64,000 nt of DNA from Variovorax sp. WS11 (lineage in GTDB: Bacteria > Pseudomonadota > Gammaproteobacteria > Burkholderiales > Burkholderiaceae_C): the NCBI RefSeq assembly GCF_010499245.1, contig NZ_JAAGOW010000003.1:310001-374000 (forward strand), read 5' to 3'. Below the pieces are notes generated by a model. The model made no database searches. It saw only the letters and a list, made by a program, of their open reading frames with translations, and had not been told where the DNA came from. Below are positions 46,877 through 54,237 of the stretch, in pieces. The position numbers and the translations under genes are program-made. The number at the start of each line of letters is the position of its first letter. Position 1 is the first letter of the stretch.

Positions 46877-48316
46877 ATGATGACTTCCTTGCACGCGCAG
46901 CCGGCCGCTCCCGCCCAGGCGCCCGTCGCCGACGGGCTGCCGCAGCCGCAGCGCCGCTGGGCGATGCTGGTGATCATCTTGGGCATCATGGTCGCCGTGC
47001 TCGACGGCACCATCGTCAACCTGGCGCTGCCCGGCATCGCGCGCGAGCTCCAGGCCGATCCGGCGCATGCGATCTGGGTGGTCAATGCCTACCAGATCGC
47101 GACGCTGGTGATGCTGCTGCCCCTGGCCTCGCTGGGCGATCTGGTCGGCTACCGGCGCGTGTACCTGGTGGGCATGGCGCTCTTCGCCTTGGCCTCCTTG
47201 GCGGCGACGCTGGCCGACTCGCTCGCCACGCTCATCGCCGCGCGCGCCCTTCAGGGCTTGGGCGCCGCCGGCCTGATGAGCGTCAATTCGGCGCTGGTGC
47301 GGCTGGTCTATCCGCGTGCGCAACTCGGTCGCGGCATGGCGATCAACTCGATGGTGGTGGCATGTGCCTCGGTCGCCGGGCCCTCGGTGGCGGCTGCGAT
47401 TCTTTCGGTGGCTTCGTGGCCCTGGCTGTTCGCGCTCAACCTGCCGTTGGGCCTTCTGGTGCTGGCGCTGGGCTGGCGCGCGCTGCCGGTGGAGCGCACG
47501 GCGGTCGCCGCGGGGGAACGCTTCTCCTGGGTCGACGTGCTGCTCAACGTGCTGATGTTCTCGCTGGTCTTCGTCGGCGCCGACCGGCTGGGCGTGCGCA
47601 GCGACGCAGGGCAGGGCGCCCAGGCCGGTGCGTGGCTGCTGCTGCTGGCCGGGCTGGCGGTGGGCGTCGTCTACCTGCGGCGCCAGCGTGCGCTGGCCGT
47701 GCCGCTGTTCCCGGTGGACCTGCTGCGCATCCCCGTGTTCGCGCTGTCGATGGGCACCTCGGTGGCCGCCTTCTGCGCGCAGATGCTGTCCTTCATCGCG
47801 CTGCCTTTCCTGCTGCTCGAAACCTACGGGCGCTCTCACGTGGAGGCCGGCCTGCTGATCACCGCCTGGCCGCTGGCCATCGTGGTGATGGCGCCGATCG
47901 CGGGGCGCCTCATCGGCCGCTACCCGGACGGCTGGCTGGGCGGCATCGGCCTGAGCCTGCTGTCGCTCGGCCTCGTGCTGCTGGCCACGCTGCCCGCGCA
48001 GCCGGGCAATGCCGACATCGTGTGGCGCATGGCGCTGTGCGGCCTGGGCTTCGGCCTGTTCCAGTCGCCCAACAACCACACCATCGTGACGTCGCCGCCC
48101 GCGCACCGCAGCGGCGCGGCCAGCGGCATGCTGGGCACCGCGCGGCTCACGGGCCAGACCCTGGGCGCGGTGCTGCTGGCCGGCATCTTCAGCGTGTGGC
48201 CTCCGCACGCGGGCCGCGGGCCCTTCATTGCGCTGGGCCTGGCTGCTGCCTGCGCGGCCGTGGCCGCGGTGTGCAGCACGCTGCGCACGCGCGAGCCGCG
48301 CACCCGCATCGCCTGA
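46877..48316 (+). CDS. MFS drug-efflux-type transporter (DHA2-like), first of two
   Basis: 479 residues from ATG 46877. It has about 14 hydrophobic segments. Motifs: GIMVAVLDGTIVNLALPGI in helix 1 (D and T of the DHA2 motif D1), the A-loop GDLVGYRRVYLVG, and motif C-like ACASVAGPSVAAAI. It should expel organic compounds by proton antiport. The lux-box-like palindrome lies in its promoter region. After its stop comes the 62-bp tandem repeat that leads into a second, paralogous MFS gene. Confidence 0.9.
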   Translation: MMTSLHAQPAAPAQAPVADGLPQPQRRWAMLVIILGIMVAVLDGTIVNLALPGIARELQADPAHAIWVVNAYQIATLVMLLPLASLGDLVGYRRVYLVGMALFALASLAATLADSLATLIAARALQGLGAAGLMSVNSALVRLVYPRAQLGRGMAINSMVVACASVAGPSVAAAILSVASWPWLFALNLPLGLLVLALGWRALPVERTAVAAGERFSWVDVLLNVLMFSLVFVGADRLGVRSDAGQGAQAGAWLLLLAGLAVGVVYLRRQRALAVPLFPVDLLRIPVFALSMGTSVAAFCAQMLSFIALPFLLLETYGRSHVEAGLLITAWPLAIVVMAPIAGRLIGRYPDGWLGGIGLSLLSLGLVLLATLPAQPGNADIVWRMALCGLGFGLFQSPNNHTIVTSPPAHRSGAASGMLGTARLTGQTLGAVLLAGIFSVWPPHAGRGPFIALGLAAACAAVAAVCSTLRTREPRTRIA

Positions 48317-48325
48317 GGACGCGCA

Positions 48326-48454
48326 GGAGGTTATCCAATGAGTCGCACGGCCGCTCCGAAGGCTCATTGCACCGTAGCCCGCAGGGCGGAGGTTATCCAA
48401 TGAGCCGCACGGCCGCTCCGAAGGCTCATAGCACCGCAGCCCGCAGGGCGGAGG
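48326..48454 (+). repeat. 62-bp tandem repeat, two full copies plus the start of a third
   Basis: The unit begins at GGAGGTT in 48326, 48388 and 48450, a period of exactly 62 bp. Copies 1 and 2 differ at a handful of positions; the third is cut off by the MFS start. Each unit holds a Shine-Dalgarno (GGAGG), ATG, and 21 codons whose TGA overlaps the next ATG. Confidence 0.85.
48338..48403 (+). CDS. Coupled mini-ORF 1 (21 aa) in the tandem repeat
   Basis: ATG 48338, preceded by GGAGG at 8 bases. Encodes MSRTAAPKAHCTVARRAEVI plus Q, 21 residues, basic. Its TGA (48401-48403) overlaps the ATG of mini-ORF 2 as ATGA. It starts 22 bases after the upstream MFS stop. The peptide may be a leader whose translation feeds ribosomes to the downstream gene; a function for the peptide itself is not evident. 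Confidence 0.55.
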   Translation: MSRTAAPKAHCTVARRAEVIQ

Positions 48455-48465
48455 TTGTCCAATGA
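48400..48465 (+). CDS. Coupled mini-ORF 2 (21 aa) in the tandem repeat
   Basis: Encodes MSRTAAPKAHSTAARRAEVV plus Q, differing from mini-ORF 1 at three residues, with its own GGAGG. Its TGA (48463-48465) overlaps the ATG of the second MFS gene, again ATGA. Three successive ATGA couplings in 130 bases are most unusual. Confidence 0.55.
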   Translation: MSRTAAPKAHSTAARRAEVVQ

Positions 48466-50062
48466 CTCAGATCGGCAAGCCCCCGGGCGACGACGCCCTG
48501 ATCCGGCATGGCTGCGAGGCCGCGGCGTGCCCGCAGTCCTCGAAGCCCTGGGTGCTGGCCGCGGCCATCATCGGCTCGAGCATGGCCTTCATCGACGGCA
48601 CCGTGGTCAACGTGGCGCTGCCCGCCATCCAGCGCGAACTGGACGCGACGGCCTTCCAGGCGCAATGGGTGGTGGAGTCCTACGCGTTGTTCCTGGCTGC
48701 GCTGCTGCTGGTCGGCGGCGCGCTGGGCGACCTGTTCGGACGGCGCCGCATCTTCGCGCTCGGCGTGCTGCTTTTCGCGCTGGCCTCGGCGGGCTGCGCG
48801 CTGGCGGGCACGGTGCAGCAGCTGATCCTGGCGCGCGCGGTGCAGGGCATCGGCGGAGCCTTGCTGGTGCCGGGCAGCCTGGCGTTGATCAGCGCCAATT
48901 TCGAGAAGAAGGAGCGCGGCCGCGCCATCGGCACCTGGTCCGGCGCGAGCGGCATCACCGCCGCCGTGGGGCCGGTGCTCGGCGGCTTCCTGGTCGACCA
49001 TTACTCGTGGACCTGGGCCTTCCTGGTCAATGTGCCGATGGCGCTGGCGGTGCTGTGGATCGCGTGGCGCCACGTGCCGGAGAGCCGCGGCAGCTCCGCC
49101 GGCAGCGGACTGGATGTGTGGGGCGCTGCGCTCGCGACCGCGGCGCTGGCCGGCATCGTCTATGCCTTCATCGAGGCGCCTACGCAGGGCTGGCGCTCCG
49201 CGGCGGTGCTGGCGGCGCTGTCCATCGGCATCGGAAGCAGCATTGCCTTCGTGGCGGTGGAGCGGCGCGTCCGATCGCCGATGCTGCCCTTGTCGCTGCT
49301 GCGCATCGGCAATTTCGGCGGGGCCAACCTGCTGACGCTGCTGCTGTATGCGGCGCTCGGGGGTGGGCTGTATTTCTTTCCGCTCAACCTGATCCAGGTG
49401 CAGGGCTACTCGGCGACCGTGGCGGGCGCTGCGCTGCTGCCTTTCATCCTGATCATGTTCGCGCCTCGCGGGCGGGCAGCTGGTGGACCGCTTCGGGCCG
49501 CGCCTGCCGCTGGTGGTGGGGGCCGAGCATCGCGGCGGCGGGCTTCGCGTTGTTCGCGGTGCCGGGCGTTGGCGCGAACTACTGGACGGCCTTCCTGCCG
49601 GCGGTGGTGGTGCTGGGGTTCGGCATGACCATCACCGTGGCGCCGCTCACGACGACGGTGATGAATGCGGTCGGGGAAGAGGCGGCGGGCATCGCCTCGG
49701 GCGTGAACAACGCGGTGTCGCGCGCGGCCTCGGTGCTGGCGATTGCGGTGTTCGGCGTGGTGATGGCGTGGGTCTTCGATGCGGTGCTGGCCGAGGGCTT
49801 GCGCGCGGCGGGAGCGTCGGCGCAGGCCAGTGCTTTTATCGAAGGGCAGCGCAGCAAGCTGGCGGGGGCGCAGTTGCCGCCGGGCATCGATGCGGCTGCG
49901 GCGGCTGCGCTCAAGCAGGCAGTGGCCGAGTCCTTCGTGGCGGGCTTTCGGTGGGTGATGCTGGTCTGCGCGGGGCTGGCGCTGCTGAGCGCGTTGAGCG
50001 CGTGGGTGATGATCGGGCGCGGGCCGAGCGAGGCGAGGGGCGTGGTGCCGAAGGCGCGTTAG
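48462..50062 (+). pseudogene. MFS drug-efflux-type transporter (DHA2-like), second, frameshifted
   Basis: The first 330 or so residues are a normal DHA2 transporter (SSMAFIDGTVVNVALPAIQ, GDLFGRRRIFALG, VLGGFLVDHYSWTWAFLVN). Near 49465, after LPFILIMFA, about five bases are missing compared with the expected FA-SRWAGQLVDRFG; VDRFGPRLPLVVG then reads in another frame, and an extra G in the run near 49525 moves it again to PSIAAAGFALFAVPGVGANYW and on to the C-terminus at 50062. As written, the product stops at 49628 with an aberrant tail. The shifts occur in GC-rich, G-run sequence, so base-calling error is quite possible. Start ATG overlaps the stop of mini-ORF 2. Confidence 0.75.
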
Positions 50063-50141
50063 CGGTCAGGGAGGCAGCAGGCTCGAGGGGTCGAATGGGC
50101 TCCCTGGGGAGCGCTTGGCGGCCTCGCGGGGCACCAAGAGA

Positions 50142-50215
50142 TGGAGCGGGTGAAGGGAATCGAACCCTCGTATGAAGCTTGGGAAGCTGCCGTTCTACCA
50201 TTGAACTACACCCGC
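50142..50215 (-). tRNA. tRNA-Gly (anticodon CCC)
   Basis: On the minus strand a 74-base cloverleaf reads GCGGGTG (acceptor), D-arm GTTC-AATGGTA-GAAC, anticodon loop TTCCCAA, T-arm CGAGGGTTCGATTCCCTTC-like, matching CACCCGC, discriminator T and encoded CCA. The sequence is very close to E. coli tRNA-Gly(CCC). The anticodon stem has a C-T mismatch at its second pair. It reads GGG codons. Confidence 0.92.
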
Positions 50216-50274
50216 AGCAGGCGCGAATTCTAGCGCGTGTCCGGCACGCATCGCCGCAGTTTGCGCAGCTCGCC

Positions 50275-50751
50275 CTACTGCGGAAACTGCACCACCGGCC
50301 CCTGCGCCTTCTGCCCCGGCGGCACATAGGCAGGCGCCGGTGCGCCGCCGGGCCCCAGAGAACGGGTGTAGGCGTAGATGGCCTTCAGCTCGGCATCGCT
50401 CATGGCGCGCACGTTGAACCAGGGCATGGGCGGCCTCGGCTCCATGTGGCGGGCATGGTGCAGCCACTGCCGCTCGGTCATGCTGGCCATCATGAGGCGC
50501 AGGTTGGTCCCATAGGTCGTGCCCCACGGGCCTGCCCAGCCCAGGCTGTCGCCGGTCAGCCAGAGCTTCTCGTCGACCTGGCCGTTCTTCTGTGCGTAGC
50601 GGGGCGTGTGGCAGTCGTTGCATCCGGCGATGCGGATCAGGTGGCGACCGCGTTCCAGCTGGTTCTTGCCCGGCCCGGGCGGCGCGGCCACAGCCGCGGT
50701 GGAGGCGAGGGCGGTCATGGCTGCAGCGAGGAAGATCCGGTACGGCGTCAT
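50275..50751 (-). CDS. Periplasmic c-type cytochrome
   Basis: 158 residues from ATG 50751 with AGGAG upstream. Signal peptide to about residue 23 (ASTAAVAAPP). One heme site CNDCHT near residue 44, and an axial Met likely in MPWFNVRAMSDAELKAIYAY. The layout (single CxxCH, C-terminal PxxAYxP) fits small cytochromes linked to periplasmic dehydrogenases. It lies 35 bases downstream of the AraC gene on the same strand; it might accept electrons from the divergent FAD enzyme, but that is inference. Confidence 0.9.
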   Translation of the reverse strand: MTPYRIFLAAAMTALASTAAVAAPPGPGKNQLERGRHLIRIAGCNDCHTPRYAQKNGQVDEKLWLTGDSLGWAGPWGTTYGTNLRLMMASMTERQWLHHARHMEPRPPMPWFNVRAMSDAELKAIYAYTRSLGPGGAPAPAYVPPGQKAQGPVVQFPQ

Positions 50752-50786
50752 GGGGCACTCCTTGGACTTGGGCGTTGAGGAAAACA

Positions 50787-51785
50787 TCACTTCTGGTTGC
50801 TGCGCTCCCGCCGCCAGGCCGCCGGCGGCCTGCCCACCAGGCGCTTGAAGGCCCGCGCGAAAGCCGCCTCGGAGTCGTAGCCGACATCGAGCGCGATCGC
50901 CGCGACGGTGGCGCGCGTCTCCAGCAGCAGCCGCGCCGCAGCCTGCATGCGCCACTGCGCCAGGTACTGCATGGGCGGAATGCCGACCAGCTGGACGAAG
51001 CGCTCGTGCAGCGCGGAGCGCGACAGGCCGATGCGCCGACCGAGCTCGTCGAGGGTCCAGTCCTCGGCCGGCTGCTCGTGCATCAGCGCCAGGGAGCGGC
51101 CGACAAAGCGGTCGCGCAGGCCGGCGAGCCAGCCGGCGCTTTGCGCTGGCAGGGCATCGGCGTAGCGGCGCACGGCGTCGACGAACATCATCTCGCTCAT
51201 GCGCGCCAGCATGGCCTCGCCGCCGGGGCGGTGGGCCCGCGATTCGGCCGCGGCCTGCTCGGTGAACTGCGCGATCCAGGCGTCCTCGCCGTTGGCGCGC
51301 AGGTGCAGCATGCGCGGCAGCGCGGCGATCAGGGGGTTGAAGGGCTGCATGTCGCAGCCGAGGAAGCCGCAGACGATGGTGGCGTCGCTGGCGGAGTCCG
51401 GCGTGGTCTCGAGCTGCACATTGCGGCCGTCGTAGGCGACGCGCAGCGGCAGCTGCTCGATGCGCGCGCTGCCGAACCAGCTCAGGTCGCTGCTGCCGCG
51501 CAGCCCGGGCGCGCTCGACACCACGTGCGCGTCGCCGTGCGGGAACATCACGACGTCGCCCGCGGACAGCTGCGCGAACGGCCCGCCGGGGATGCCCGCC
51601 CAGCAGGTGCCCTGGGTGACGGCGTGGTACTCCACCACGTGCTCGACGCCGGGCATCAGGAGCGGCGCGATCTCCCGCGCCGGGGGCGCCTCGGCCGCCC
51701 AGTCGCTGTGGCCGCTGATGTGGAAGAAGACCGCGCCGCGCAGGCGCACGCTGCGCAGCACGTCCGACAAGGTGTCCAGGCTCAT
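50787..51785 (-). CDS. AraC-family regulator with cupin sensor domain
   Basis: 332 residues. An N-terminal cupin_6-type domain (FFHISGHSDWAAEAP, VEYHAVTQGTCWAGI, LSAGDVVMFPHGDAHVVSS) is followed by HTH segments WTLDELGRRIGLSRSALHERFVQLVGIPPMQYLAQWRM and TVAAIALDVGYDSEAAFARAFKR. Divergent by 65 bases from the FAD-oxidoreductase gene, which it probably controls. Confidence 0.93.
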   Translation of the reverse strand: MSLDTLSDVLRSVRLRGAVFFHISGHSDWAAEAPPAREIAPLLMPGVEHVVEYHAVTQGTCWAGIPGGPFAQLSAGDVVMFPHGDAHVVSSAPGLRGSSDLSWFGSARIEQLPLRVAYDGRNVQLETTPDSASDATIVCGFLGCDMQPFNPLIAALPRMLHLRANGEDAWIAQFTEQAAAESRAHRPGGEAMLARMSEMMFVDAVRRYADALPAQSAGWLAGLRDRFVGRSLALMHEQPAEDWTLDELGRRIGLSRSALHERFVQLVGIPPMQYLAQWRMQAAARLLLETRATVAAIALDVGYDSEAAFARAFKRLVGRPPAAWRRERSNQK

Positions 51786-51850
51786 GCCCCGGACGCGCGA
51801 GCAAGCACGCGCGACGCGAAATCAAGCATCGCCGCAGGCAGGCCGGAAGA

Positions 51851-53353
51851 ATGAATGCACCCCTTCCTCACCACGTCCTCCTGGAGCACGACATGCACTC
51901 TGTGACTTACCTTACGCTGGACAAGGATGTCCGGCAAGCCCGGCCCGCCGAGCTCGACGCTTTCGCGGCGCAGGTCAGCGGCGGCGTGCTCAGCGCCGCA
52001 GATGCCGACTACGACACGGCGCGAAAGGTCTGGAACGGCACGGTCGACCGCCGACCGGCGCTGATTGCGCGCTGCCTGACGGACGCCGACGTGCAGGCCG
52101 CGGCGCGCTTCGCCGCGGCGCAGCGGATGCTGCTGAGCGTGCGCGGCGGCGGCCATCACATCGCCGGCAACGCGGTCGCAGAGGGGGGACTGATAATCGA
52201 CCTGTCGGGCATGCGCTCGATCCGCATCGACGCGATGAAGCGCACCGCGCACGTCGCCGCGGGCGCGCTGCTGGGCGACCTGGATCGCGAGGCGCGGGCG
52301 CACGGGCTGGCCACGCCGCTCGGGATCAATTCCACCACCGGGGTGGCCGGGCTCACGCTCGGCGGCGGCTTCGGCTGGCTGACGCGCCGCCACGGCATGA
52401 GCATCGACAACCTGCTGAGCGCTACGGTGGTGATGGCCGACGGTTCGCTGCGCACGGCTTCCGCCGACTCGGAGCCGGAGCTGTTCTGGGCGCTGCGTGG
52501 CGGCGGCGGCAACTTCGGCGTGGTGACCTCTTTCGAGTTTCGGCTGCACCCGGTCGGGCCCGAGCTTTACGCCGGGCTGGTCGTGTACCCCTTCGCGCAG
52601 GCCCGCCAGGTGCTGCGCGCCTGGCGCGACTTCACGGCGGGCGCGCCCGACGAGCTAACCGTCTGGACGGTGCTGCGCAAGGCGCCGCCGTTGCCTTTTC
52701 TGCCGGCCGAGGTGCACGGCACCGAGGTGGTGATCTTTCCGCTGGTCTACAGCGGCGGGGTGGAGGAGGGCGAGCGGGCTGCGGCGCCGGTGACGCAGTT
52801 CGGCGATCCGCTCGGCGTCGCGCTGGGGCCGACGCCCTACGCCGGCTTCCAGTCCGCCTTCGATCCGCTGCTCGCGCCGGGCGCGCGCAACTACTGGAAG
52901 TCGAACAACTTCAGCGCGCTCGGCGACGCGGCGCTCGACCTGATGATCGAGGCCGCCGGGCGGCTGCCGGGGCCGGAGTGCGAGATCTTCATCGCGCAGC
53001 TCGGTGGCGCGATGGAGCGGGCGGCCCCGTCGGCAACCGCCTTCGTCGGCCGCGATGCGCGCTACATCATGAACGTGCACGGCCGCTGGTCCGATGCGCG
53101 CGACGACGCGGCGGTGCGCGCCTGGGCGCGGCAGGTGTTCCAGGATGTCGCGCCGCACGCCACCGGCAGCGGCTACGTGAACTTCCTGACCGAGGACGAG
53201 GCCGGGCGCGTGGAGGCGAGCTACGGCATGAACTACCCGCGCCTGCAGCAGCTCAAGCGGCGCTTCGACCCGGGCAACCTGTTCCGCATGAACCTGAACA
53301 TCGAGCCGGCCGGCGGGGCCAGCGCTCTCAGCGCAGGAACACCCGCGTCATGA
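51851..53353 (+). CDS. FAD-binding oxidoreductase (berberine-bridge-enzyme type)
   Basis: 500 residues; an internal ATG at 51893 (MHSVTYLTL) is a possible alternative start. FAD-binding PCMH domain: LLSVRGGGHHIAGNAV, where the first His of GGGHHIAG is the usual 8-alpha-histidyl FAD anchor, then GVAGLTLGGGFGWLTRRHGMSIDNLLSATVVMADG. The second covalent Cys of plant BBE is absent (GVAG instead). The C-terminal BBE segment (YVNFLTEDE...RLQQLKRRFDPGNLFRMNLNI) is complete. Such enzymes oxidise sugars, alcohols or alkaloid-like rings. The last 26 bases overlap the convergent ferritin-like gene. Confidence 0.92.
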   Translation: MNAPLPHHVLLEHDMHSVTYLTLDKDVRQARPAELDAFAAQVSGGVLSAADADYDTARKVWNGTVDRRPALIARCLTDADVQAAARFAAAQRMLLSVRGGGHHIAGNAVAEGGLIIDLSGMRSIRIDAMKRTAHVAAGALLGDLDREARAHGLATPLGINSTTGVAGLTLGGGFGWLTRRHGMSIDNLLSATVVMADGSLRTASADSEPELFWALRGGGGNFGVVTSFEFRLHPVGPELYAGLVVYPFAQARQVLRAWRDFTAGAPDELTVWTVLRKAPPLPFLPAEVHGTEVVIFPLVYSGGVEEGERAAAPVTQFGDPLGVALGPTPYAGFQSAFDPLLAPGARNYWKSNNFSALGDAALDLMIEAAGRLPGPECEIFIAQLGGAMERAAPSATAFVGRDARYIMNVHGRWSDARDDAAVRAWARQVFQDVAPHATGSGYVNFLTEDEAGRVEASYGMNYPRLQQLKRRFDPGNLFRMNLNIEPAGGASALSAGTPAS

Positions 53354-54149
53354 ACTGCTCGATGGGGAACTGCAGCGCCACCCGCAGCGGCTCCGGCAGC
53401 TCCAGCGGCCGCATCAGCATCTTGAGCGTGGCGCCCGGACTGAGGTTGCGGCTCACGGTGCGGCTCATGCGGCTGCCCATCTCGCGCAGGTAGCGCGCAT
53501 CCTCGGCGCGCTCGGGCGCGCGGGTCTTCGCGATGTGGCGAATCGCGCAGTCGGCATCTTCGCTCTTGAGCTCCCAGGTGCGCCGCGCCAGCGTGCCCAG
53601 CACGCGCAGGCGGCCCAGGCCTTCCTCCTCGCGGTAGCGGCGGAAGAAGCGGTAGAAATGCTTGTAGTGGCTGATCTCGTCGTTGGCGATGCGGGTCGCG
53701 AGATCGATAAAGACCGGCTCGCTCGTGCTGCGGGCCAGCGCCCGGTAGTAGGTGGCGGTGCCGGTCTCGACCACGCAGCGCGCCGACATCTCGAGGCCGC
53801 GGCTGGGCGCCAGCAGTTCTACCTTGCAGTAGGTCGTGTATTCCTCGAGGAAGCTGCGGTAGGCGGGCTCCCAGTCGAACTCCGGCCAGACGTGCGCCAC
53901 ATAGGCCCGCAGTGCCTTGCCGTGCTGCAGTTCCTCGGGCTCCCAGTGCTCGCGCAGCCAGGTGATGACCTCGTCGTCGCCCTCGAAAAAGTCGATCAGG
54001 TTGCTCGTGTAGAGGTCCGAACCGCTCTCGATGAAGGAGGCGGAGCAGGCCAGGTAGAAGTGGGTCTCGTCGGGTCGTACTGCGTCGAGCGAGATGCGCG
54101 AGAAGTCCAGGTCGTCGATGACCCAGTGCGTGGTGTCGTAAGCCGGCAT
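53328..54149 (-). CDS. Ferritin-like (di-iron) helical protein of unknown function
   Basis: 273 residues, all-helical in appearance. Di-iron-type ligands are visible: EPEELQHGKALRAY (E-x-x-H), SARCVVETGTATYYRAL (Glu) and IANDEISHYKHFYRFF (E-x-x-H), spaced as in ferritin-like oxidases. Whether it is an oxygenase or a ferritin-like storage/repair protein is not clear. Its end overlaps the FAD oxidoreductase end by 26 bases. Confidence 0.75.
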   Translation of the reverse strand: MPAYDTTHWVIDDLDFSRISLDAVRPDETHFYLACSASFIESGSDLYTSNLIDFFEGDDEVITWLREHWEPEELQHGKALRAYVAHVWPEFDWEPAYRSFLEEYTTYCKVELLAPSRGLEMSARCVVETGTATYYRALARSTSEPVFIDLATRIANDEISHYKHFYRFFRRYREEEGLGRLRVLGTLARRTWELKSEDADCAIRHIAKTRAPERAEDARYLREMGSRMSRTVSRNLSPGATLKMLMRPLELPEPLRVALQFPIEQFMTRVFLR

Positions 54150-54237
54150 CGCGCCACCTTACACCGATGTCACGGTGCCTTCATGCGGCTCGTCGAACAT
54201 GGAGGGCTTGCCCCCCACTTGACGAGAGTTCACAAGA

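Noticed and set aside
54165..54184. Pho box upstream of the PhoX-family gene
   Set aside because: Only loosely TGTCAC/CTTCAT; too weak to list as a site.
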